Assembly (NCBI GenBank): GCA_003290165.1
Contig: QNQO01008287.1
Coordinates: 62,001-126,000, forward strand
Origin: Berberis thunbergii
Lineage: Eukaryota > Streptophyta > Magnoliopsida > Ranunculales > Berberidaceae
Direction: 5' to 3'
Length of the DNA: 64,000 nucleotides
Numbering within the stretch: position 1 is the first letter of the stretch; each line of letters opens with the position of its first letter. Positions 56,201 through 64,000 of this stretch are shown piece after piece. A model generated the notes under the pieces. That model was not told where the DNA came from and searched no databases. It worked only from the letters and a program-made list of their open reading frames with translations. Both the position numbers and the translations under genes were made by a program.

Positions 56201-56365
56201 GATCAAGAAAAATAAATAAATTCCTCTGAAGCATGTTTATTTTATCCTGTATTGTTTTTCAAATTTAGCACATGTATCATATGTATACATCTCAAAGACA
56301 TTATATTTATATTCATTCATCCTTTTTACGTGATTTCTGAATGAAACTATTACTTCGTATGTGAT
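53289..56365. other. no supported gene
   Basis: AT-rich, intron/intergenic-like. The longest frames (55,844-56,206 minus, 120 codons; 53,840-54,124 plus; 54,401-54,670 minus) have no recognised domain. The 55,844 frame has protein-like composition (Cys and His rich) and may be an exon remnant of an unknown gene. Confidence 0.5.
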
Positions 56366-56615
56366 TGTTGGGATTTAACCAACTATGTGAATGAAAAAGA
56401 AGATAAGGAAAACAAGATAGTGTGATCTCTTGATAAAACTAGAACTCTGATGTGTAGACAACTCACTTTATTCACATTGCTTGAAACCAAATAATACATG
56501 GGTTTAAATAGGACTCACATGACCATTACCAAAAGACACTTAGTAATACTAAAAGACACACTGGAACACCAAAAGACACATCTCTTCTAGAACTAGTCTA
56601 GATTAATCTCTAACA
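56366..56615 (-). repeat. 3' LTR of copia element
   Basis: 250 bp, TGTTGGG ... CTAACA; nearly identical to 60,681-60,932. Confidence 0.95.
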
Positions 56616-56627
56616 TCCCTCCTTAAG

Positions 56628-57740
56628 CTAGACTATCACCATTCCAAGCTTCTTCTTCAACTTGTTGAATGTGTCGATCTTCAAAGTTTTAGTGAAAATA
56701 TCGGTAACTTGATCTTGAGATCTGCAAAATTTCACACTGATATGTCCCTCCTTAACCAAGTCTCGAATGAAATGATATTTGATCTTTATATGCTTGCTTT
56801 TGCCATGAAAAACTGGATTCTTTGTAAGTGAAATAGCCGAACTGTTATCACAAAACAGTGTAGGAGAACTAACAGGTCCATGCTTGAGTTCACTCAAAAT
56901 CCAAATCAACCAAAGTGCTTGACAAGATGCAAAAGTCAGTGAGACATATTCGGACTCGGTTGTAGAGAGAGTCACAATAGCTTGCTTTTTAGATGCCCAT
57001 GAGATTGCACCGGAACCAATATTAAAAACATATCCGAAAGTGCTTTTACTATCATCAACACTTCCTCCCCAATCACTATCACAATAACCTACCAAACTTG
57101 GTTCTTCAACTTTCGTGAATTGAATGCCTTCATGAATTGTTCCACTCACATACCTTAAGACTCTTTTTCCAGCTTCCCAATGATTTTGCCTAGGAGATTC
57201 CATGAATCTACTAAGCATACTCACCACAAACATAAGATCGGGTCTAGTGGAAGTCAAGTACATAAGACTACCAACAAGACTTCTATAAAGAGTTCCATCA
57301 ACATGCCTATTGTCTTCACATTTGCTTAGCTTCAAACCAGCCTCCATAGGTGTGCTAATTGGTAGTGCGCCCTCCATTCTAAACTTTCTTAATAAATTTT
57401 TTGCATACTTCTGTTGAGTGATGATGATCCCATTTCTTTGTTGTTTAACTTCAATGCCCAAGAAATAATGGAGTAGTCCCATGTCGGTCATTTCGAACTC
57501 ATTCATCATAGCTTTCTTGAAATCTTCATTCACACTTGAACAACTTTCGGTGAATATTAAATCATCAACATATAAGCATACTATCAAAAACTCACCATGA
57601 GATCCTTCCTTGGTGTATAGAGTATGTTCAAATGGACATCTTTTAAAACCATTCTTCAAAAAATAGCCATCAATACAACTATACCATTCCCTTAGTGCTT
57701 GTTTAAGCCCATATAAGGCTTTTTTTTAAATGACATACTT
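56628..57740 (-). pseudogene. copia reverse transcriptase C-half and RNase H
   Basis: Continues the RT from the upstream frame after a one-base shift in a run of eight A near 57,722-57,729. The catalytic box is CLYVDDLIF, followed by LGIEVKQQ, the YRSLVGSLMYLTSTRPD block and RNase H motifs (CDSDWGG, STTESEYVSL, DNSSAISLTKNP, HIKIKYHFIRD). It ends in a normal stop after KLGMVIV, 13 bp from the LTR. RNase H residues look intact; the homopolymer shift is the main lesion and could be a read error. Confidence 0.94.
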
Positions 57741-59100
57741 TCTTTTCTTCTCCAATATTCACATAACCAGGTGGTTGAGTTATATAAACTTCCTCCTCAA
57801 GAAAGCCATTCAAGAATGCCGATTTGACATCCATTTGATAGACTTTCCATTCTCTTTGAGCTGCCAATGCAAGTACTGTTCGAATTGTTTCAAGGCGAGC
57901 CACGAGTGCAAATACTTCTTGGAAATCAACACCATACTTTTGTTTGTAGCCTTTCACCACCAAGCGTGCTTTGTGCTTATCAACCTCGCCTTTTGAGTTC
58001 AATTTTGTTTTGTAAACCCACTTCACATCAAGGGGTTTCTTGTCGTTTGGGAGATCAACAAGTTCCCAAGTCTTGTTTCTTTGAATAGCATTAATTTCAT
58101 TATCCATTGCAAGCTTCCACTTCTCATCTTTAGAAGCCTCTTCAAACATAATTGGATCGGCATCAACAAACAAAGCAAAATTAACCAAATCATCATCCAA
58201 ATTGCTACTTGTTTGTTCATAAATATCTTGGATACTCCTTGTCTTTTTCGAAGGGGAACTTGAAGTTGAACTTGAACTTGAAGATGAAGAAGGTGATGAA
58301 GTAGAATTGGGAGAAGGAAGTGGAACACCAACCTCTTCGTTTTCTTCAATTGGAGCTTCAATTTCTTCTTCGATTTCTATGCAACTTGAATTTTCTTTGG
58401 TTGCATTTTCTCTCCAATTCCAAGATTCTCCTTCATTGAACTTCACATCACGGCTTATAATGAGTTTCTTGGTGAGGGGATTGTACAACTTGTATGCCTT
58501 GGAACATTCACTATATCCAACAAAAATGCATTTCTCGGACTTGTCATCTAGTTTTTTCCTTCTTTCATCCGGTACATGTGAATAGGCAATGCTTTCGAAA
58601 ATTCTCAAGTGATCAACACTTGGTTTGTGTCCGCTCCAAGCTTCTTGTGGCGACTTTTCTTGCACACCTTTAGAAGAGGAACGATTCAACAGATAAACAA
58701 CACATGCTACCGCTTCCGCCCAAAAGGTATTTGGCAATCCCTTGGCCTTCAACATACTTCTAGCCAACTCCATAATTGTGCGATTTTTTCTTTCGGCGAC
58801 TCCATTTTGTTGTGGGGTACCATGGACTGAAAATTGATGTCGAATACCATGATCTTTTAAGAAATCTCGAAGCCCATGATCAATATATTCTACCCCTTGA
58901 TCCGAGCGAAGAGTTTTCAATAGGAAACCACTTTGCTTTTCAACAAAAGCCTTGAAATTTTTTAAACAACCATATACTTCCGATTTTTGTTTTAGAAAGT
59001 ATATCCAAGTCTTCCTACTATAGTCATCAATGAAGGTAACAAAATAACGGTTACCACCAATTGAAGTAGTATGCATTGCCCCACAAAGATCGGTGTGCAC
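57703..59100 (-). pseudogene. copia integrase core and reverse transcriptase N-half
   Basis: The integrase core starts THTDLCG-like (HTDLCGAMHTTS), with FIDDYSRKTWIYFL (first Asp of the core shared region), LRSDQGVEY and the Glu in NGVAERKNRTIME. The Ser-rich linker (SSSSSSSSTSS) is followed by RT with WVYKTKLNSKGEVDKHKARL, YQMDVKSAFLNG and EEVYITQPPGY. It is open for 465 codons. Frame-continuous with the gag-protease frame upstream but for two stops (about 59,207 and 59,125). Confidence 0.95.
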
Positions 59101-59199
59101 AAGCTCAAGTGGCTTTGACGCTCTTTATGCCTTCCCACTAGGAAAAGAATTCCTACTATGCTTCCCCAAGACACATCCTTCACATACTTTATCTTGAAG

Positions 59200-60650
59200 T
59201 TAAATTGTAGGCAATCCCTCCACAAGATTCTTCTTGCCCATAAGAGATAGAGTTTTAAAACTCAAGTGACCATATCGATAATACCATAGCCAAGACTTGT
59301 CTTGAATAGAATAGAAACAAGAATTAATGTTACTTTGGAAAGATACAGGAAACATTTTGCTTTTGGTTATTCCCACCTTTCCAATAATAACATCATTCTT
59401 ATCTTTGATCTCACACAAAGCTCCCTTGAAATTTACTTCATACCCCTTCAAAAGAAGTTGCCCAACACTTAAGAGATTGTGCTTAAGGCCTGGAACATAA
59501 AATATTTTTGAGAGCCGCTTTACTCCTTGCTTGGTTTGGACAAGAATATCACCCCTTCCTTTGACTTGAAGCTTGTTGTCATCTCCGATTCTAACTTCAC
59601 TTTGAAATGTCTCATTTATCTCCACAAAGGCCTTCTTGTTCCCGGTCATGTGGTTGCTACAACCACTATCTACGAACCACACATCTTCTAAGGAAGCTCC
59701 ATGAACATTGCATGTAAGGAAAAGATTGTCTTCTTCCTCCTCATGCATAAAATTGGATTCTTTATTGTCTTCTTCCTCCATCCTCTTTCTACAATATCTC
59801 TTGACATGGCCATACATATGACAACGATGGCATTGAATATTTGATAAGGAAGATCTCCCTCTTCCACGATAAGATGAAGACTCACCATCATGAGATTTCT
59901 CTTGTCCACCATAGCCTCTTCCTCTACCACGAGAAGTGGCTCTTCCACGACCTCTTCCTCTCAAGCCATCTTTAGAGGAATCTCTAAAGGAGACTTGCGT
60001 TTGAAAGGCTTGTTCAATAGAACTAGAATCATATTGCTTCATTCGTAGTTCATGGGATTGTAGTGATCCCAATAAACTCTCCACCGACAAAGAAGATAAA
60101 TCCTTGGATTCTTCAATAGCAACAACACTAGACTCAAATTTTCGAGTCAAACTCCGAAGGATTTTTTCGACAATTCTTTGGTCTTCTAGATTCTCACCAT
60201 TCAATCTCAATTGGTTGACAGTTGAGATAAACCGATTGAAGTATTCTTCAATAGTCTCAAACTCCTTCATTCTTAGTGTATCAAACTCCCCTCGAAGAGT
60301 TTGTAGACGCACCATCTTGACTTTGTCATCTCCTTTGTATGAAGAATAAAGAATATCCCAAGCTTGTTTAGCCATTGTGGCTACTGAAATTCTGTCCAGA
60401 ATAGCTTCATCTACTGTTTGCATAATGAAATACTTGGCTTTGTAGTCTTTCTTGTGGTTAGACTTCAACTCGGCCAAGTCTTGTGCATTAAGAGTTGTTT
60501 CATCTTCGAGCTCTTGGAAACCAATCTCTACGATCTCTAATAGGTCTTGTGAACCAAATAAGGCCTCATCTTCATTCTCCAATGATTGTAGTTTTTACTA
60601 GTAAGAAAAGGAAGTGGAGGTTGGATGGAATTGTTGTTGTTGAACGCCAT
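59200..60650 (-). pseudogene. copia gag, protease and integrase finger
   Basis: The likely ATG is 60,650 (MAFNNNNSIQPPLPF), with a one-base shift near 60,580 before the long 460-codon frame. The gag core has the UBN2-type block (AKQAWDILYSSYKGDDKVK, LQTLRGEFDTLRMKE). An Arg/Gly-rich segment precedes the zinc knuckle CHRCHMYGHVKRYC (60,582 minus about 285 codons). The protease motif is WFVDSGCSNHMTG. The pre-integrase HxxxH-type region WYYRYGHLSFKTL is followed by a TAA at 59,207, where the partner Cys pair (CEGC) follows in the same frame. Confidence 0.94.
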
Positions 60651-60664
60651 GGTTCTCTCGACTA

Positions 60665-60677
60665 GGCTCTGATACCA
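60665..60677 (-). other. copia primer-binding site (tRNA-Met(i))
   Basis: Minus strand TGGTATCAGAGCC, three bases inside the 5' LTR. Confidence 0.9.
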
Positions 60678-60680
60678 ATT

Positions 60681-60932
60681 TGTTGGGATTTAACCAACTA
60701 TGTGAATGAAAAAGAAGATAAGGAAAGAAAGATAGTGTGTAATCTCTTGATAAAACTAGAACTCTGATGTGTAGAGAACTCACTTTATTCACATTGCTTG
60801 AAACCAAATAATACATGAGTTTAAATAGGACTCACATGACCATTACCAAAAGACAATTAGTAATACTAAAAGACACACTGGAACACCAAAAGACACATCT
60901 CTTCTAGAACTAGTCTAGATTAATCTCTAACA
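60681..60932 (-). repeat. 5' LTR of copia element
   Basis: 252 bp, TGTTGGG ... CTAACA. Confidence 0.95.
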
Positions 60933-62980
60933 GCCTTAACCTCTGTTATATTGTGTTTATGATGTACCATGTCTATGATCTATCACTATGTAGTCTATAC
61001 TGTTATTTAACATCTCTATAACTTATTTCTCAAGACTTTATCAAAGGTGAAGAATATCTGCTTTTGGCCCTTCTATGTCCAAGGTGTAGAAACTGCATGA
61101 ACAAATAATGGGATTCCAACTATTATAACAAAATGGGGTTGGACTGGGTAATATTAAACCTAAAAATTTAGGCAAAGTTACTCATACAGAGATTTTTAAA
61201 TCTTAAGCATCATTTAAGTTTCAATTTGGTAAAGAATCGTGTTTTAAAGAAAAATTAAAAAATAGCAGTCCGCATATTTACAAATGCCATTCTTATGTTA
61301 CCATATAATGCGTTGTAAGAGCTGTGTAAACACTTAAAAGAGTGATACAAAATATCTTCAAATCATACGAGCTTTGTTCAAGGGCAATATTTATGGGCCC
61401 GTCATCCCTAAACATGTGTGGTAGGGTTTGAATCCTAGACTTGTGATGCAAGCCTTATCAACTAAGCTAGTTACAATTGGTAATGTGCATCTTACGATAC
61501 TGAAACCATGGTACAATGCATTAAAGCAATTTAACAAACAAAAAGAAGTTCAAGTGCCTCCTAAAGTTACACTCCCACTTTATATGACTGTATCATGACA
61601 CATAAATGTGACTTTTTTAGTATCAACCAAAGGTGTGATGGCTCAATGGTGGAGCAATGGCGGATGATATCTTTCACTATCAGTATGAGTTATATGCTTG
61701 GTATACTCAAATATAAAATGTCAAATTCATGAGAAACTAAATGCGAGGACCCATGCTATCTGCACGAGTACCTGATCTCACAGTTGATAGGCTTGTTGAA
61801 TTCTGCTATCTCATATGGTTCTGGGTAGGATGACCTCAATGCCAGGACCCATGCTGGCCCAGATCTTCTGCAACTAGGACTCAGTGTTGTCTATTCTATG
61901 AAAGTAGAATCCAAAAAAAATTGTTCTCCTGAAGTTGGAGAAAAGAAAGGACAAAACAATGAGAAGAATGAGGGGCCAGAAGCTGGAGTTCTTCTTTACA
62001 AGGAACCTTAGCAAAATCTTTTTGCTGGATTTTTGTTGCCCAAGTTGTTTTCATAATTAAGTGCTTTTAATCTTGTCTCAGACGACACTAAACTAGTATA
62101 CTTTCACAAGAAAGAAGAGCTCATAATCAAGTTAATTGAAAGGAATGGGATCCCTCTCACTAAGTGCACTCTTTAGATGTTCATTGGGTCTGTCTCTCAC
62201 TGTTTTCCAGTAACAAGCTTTGATACTGAATATTGGAGCGAGCTTCACTATACTTTTTTATTGAAATAAATTATGTTGTTAGTTAAAAGTGTAGGAAAGA
62301 TGGAAAGCTTCGAGGAAACTTGGCTGTTTCAAGCAAGTTGCATTGGTAGTTTAGTTAAGATATTGGCACTTCCAAGGTATTCATCATTTGATAATAATGA
62401 CCCCTGCAACTGTGATAGGAATCTATACTAAAAAGTGGTTCTTCAGATGCAACATCTCCATATTAGAATCCTTATCACCTTATATCTATCTCCGATAGAA
62501 AGTTGATGTCTATGGATTCTTCTGCTTTCTCTCGCAAGCAACTTTGACCTATTTCCCATGGCTTGGTGGTCCTTTCATACAAGTTGGTGTTGGGGCGTCT
62601 TAAGTTCCTTTTGATCTTTTATCAGATGTCTATAGTGAACCAAGAATCTGCCATTTTATTGGAGGGTGTAATTTAACCATAAGTAGTTTACTCGTCCACC
62701 TTTATAAGGAACCTTGTACAATATTAGGCAATTTGGCACAAGTTCCTATCGCCAGGATTTATTTGCAAGAAAGGAAAAATCTTAGATATGGTGAATATGC
62801 AGAGAGACAGAGAAAGCTTTGACAAAAGACTTGTGAATATGATTCTCATTTTCCTGTAACAAGCACCATACAAATTCCTGTAGAGACAATTAAAGCTTAT
62901 CTTTGTGGTAGAAAGTTCGGAAGCATTTAACACCTAGGGAAACCATTCAAAGTTGATAACTATTAGGAAATACATCCTAT
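60933..62980. other. no supported gene
   Basis: Intergenic or intron-like DNA between two copia elements. Only short frames with no recognised domains. A tRNA-like stretch at 61,424-61,480 is discussed under rejected items. Confidence 0.5.
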
Positions 62981-63218
62981 TGTTAGGAAAATATTTTTCA
63001 GTATTAGGAAATACATCATATTGTTAGGAAAATATATTTTAGCATATTGTGTTGCAAGTTTTATGGGGTTAGGAAACTTTCCAATGGTTAGTGATTTGTT
63101 TCCTTGGTTTGGGAGGTTTCCTAGTGTATGGTGGTTTCGTATTGTATTTTGACTACAGTATTTATATTGTTGATGAATGAATGAATGAAAGAGAATAATT
63201 TTGGCCTTAAACTTGTCA
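62981..63218 (+). repeat. 5' LTR of second copia element
   Basis: Ends acttgtca directly before a tRNA-Met(i) primer site. The start is taken at TGTTAGGAAAATA (62,981); the same string recurs at 63,022 after a ~41-bp near-duplicate (tattaggaaatacatc.tat), so the true start could be either. Confidence 0.7.
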
Positions 63219-63231
63219 TGGTATCAGAGCC
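63219..63231 (+). other. copia primer-binding site (tRNA-Met(i))
   Basis: TGGTATCAGAGCC immediately after the LTR. Confidence 0.9.
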
Positions 63232-63574
63232 AGGTTAAAACCAAGCAATAAGCTAGGAGCTATCATGGAATTCCATCAAACGCCCATGTTACCAACAATA
63301 GGTACCAACAATGGCAGACTCTCAATCTTCACATCGGATCAGGTACTAATCGGTTGAATGGTAAGTGGATTATTGACACTGGGTGCTCCAATCATGTTAA
63401 GATTTGTCGTATTTGTCGGATCTAAGAAATGTGACTCCCTGTTCTGTTGGCCTCCCAGATGGTCAAAACGTTGTTGCCTTGAAGGAATGAATTGTCAAGC
63501 TTACTGACAAAATTATTCTTAACCATGTTCTTTATGTTCCAAAATTAAATTGTAATTTAATTTCGGCTTCACAA

Positions 63575-63808
63575 TTGAGTGATGATATAAATTGTGAATT
63601 CATAACTAACTCCGACTTGTGTGCTATCCAGGACCGACACACGAGGGAGGTGATTGGAACGGGTGACAGAAGGGATGGACTATACTACTTACGGGAGGAG
63701 ACAAAGGCGAAAGCAGTTTCAGTTGCTCCTTCAACTTCTTTGGAGCTATGGCATCGCAGATTGGGGCATCCTTTTGAGAAAGTGGTGAAGTTGCTTCCTT
63801 TTTTTTAG
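63575..63808 (+). pseudogene. copia pre-integrase fragment
   Basis: An open frame (SDDINCEFITNSDLCAIQ ... LWHRRLGHP) that covers the spacer after protease and the first half of the zinc finger; the frame changes before the Cys pair. Confidence 0.85.
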
Positions 63809-64000
63809 CAATTCTAGTGTTAACTTGAATAAAGCATGTGAAGTTTGTCATCGTGCTAAACATTCTAGGGATAGTTTTCCGTTAAGTGACAATCACTCTA
63901 CTCGCATTTTCGAGTTAGTTCATTGTGATTTATGGGGGCCATATGATACACCATCGTCTTGTGGGGCTCGCTATTTTTTGACACTAGTGGATGACTTTTC

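Larger units (their letters stand above)
56366..60932 (-). mobile_element. Ty1/copia retrotransposon, nearly intact, minus strand
   Basis: LTRs 56,366-56,615 and 60,681-60,932 differ by about five substitutions and a 2-bp indel in 250 bp (about 2 percent). The primer-binding site (60,665-60,677, minus TGGTATCAGAGCC) and a polypurine tract (aaggaggga before 56,615) are intact. Gag, protease, integrase, RT and RNase H run in copia order and largely in one frame, broken by two stops and two frameshifts. The flanks gtgat and gcctt do not match, so no target duplication is visible. Confidence 0.96.
63219..64000 (+). mobile_element. second Ty1/copia element, cut by the window end
   Basis: The primer site is followed by only about 130 bp before the protease, so gag is almost wholly deleted. 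Protease: GKWIIDTGCSNHV near 63,361. Then broken frames with the copia LNLIS-type spacer, the pre-integrase block LELWHRRLGHPFEKV near 63,740, a CEVCHRAKHSR Cys pair near 63,840, and the integrase start LVHCDLWGPYD with LVDDFS at the window end. Frameshifts near 63,390 and 63,790. Orientation is opposite to the copia element at 56-61 kb, and the sequence is of a different copia lineage. Confidence 0.9.

Noticed and set aside
55844..56206. 120-codon minus-strand open frame as a gene
   Set aside because: No motif, no homologous neighbour and no supporting splice or promoter signals; listed only as unassigned.
57730..58830. plus-strand frames of 60-92 codons
   Set aside because: Antisense shadows of the copia integrase and reverse transcriptase.
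61424..61480. tRNA-like stretch on the minus strand (agcttagttgataaggcttg ... ggattcaaaccc)
   Set aside because: It has a D-arm-like and a T-arm-like half but no complete acceptor stem or anticodon arm. Such fragments are common relics of tRNA-derived SINEs in plant introns.

Overview
This is a eudicot plant nuclear window made almost entirely of nested transposable elements. The evidence is AT-rich DNA with GT-AG introns, plant Ty1/copia and Ty3/gypsy retrotransposons, CACTA (En/Spm) transposons and fragments of plant-specific genes. The species cannot be fixed from the sequence. Only one apparently intact host gene is visible: a two-exon RADIALIS-like SANT/MYB gene on the minus strand (48,676-49,597).

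Left part (1-36.3 kb). DNA transposons of the CACTA type dominate and carry pieces of host genes, introns included. A perfectly bounded 8.5-kb CACTA element (13,123-21,666; 14-bp terminal inverted repeats, 3-bp target duplication TTT) has no transposase. It carries, all in one orientation, a long broken copy of a serine carboxypeptidase-like gene (SCPL51 type), two exons of a plastid dihydrolipoamide dehydrogenase and an exon of a MAP65 gene: a multi-gene Pack-CACTA. Around it lie a second CACTA system with degraded transposase genes (7.94-11.86 kb) and a CACTA-like 3' end at 36,274. Between them are fragments of a copper P1B-ATPase (HMA5 type), a phospholipid-flippase P4-ATPase and a CSC1/ERD4-type channel, plus an antisense NB-ARC fragment at 2.3 kb. 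A 10.2-kb Athila-like gypsy element (22,037-32,220, minus) sits in the intron between two P4-ATPase exons. A truncated second copy of that same locus (2,561-7,942) shows a later segmental duplication.

Middle (36.3-47.7 kb). Remains of a Tat-type gypsy element are proposed: a ~120-150-bp tandem array, an antisense additional ORF and a 3' LTR. It was hit by a 418-bp hAT-type MITE (37,790-38,207, 8-bp duplication TAACATTC) and by a complete 5.5-kb gypsy element (38,989-44,511, minus, duplication CTTGT) that splits the antisense ORF.

Right part (47.7-64 kb). This is more genic: the RADIALIS-like gene, a 2.5-kb LTR element without recognisable gag-pol (50,757-53,288) with a Mutator-like insertion inside it (51,446-52,248), a young and almost intact Ty1/copia element (56,366-60,932, minus), and the start of another copia element (62,981 onward, plus). 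Most retroelement and captured coding regions carry frameshifts or stops, so little in the window should make protein except the RADIALIS-like gene. Chimeric transcripts from the CACTA-borne fragments remain possible because many splice sites are kept.
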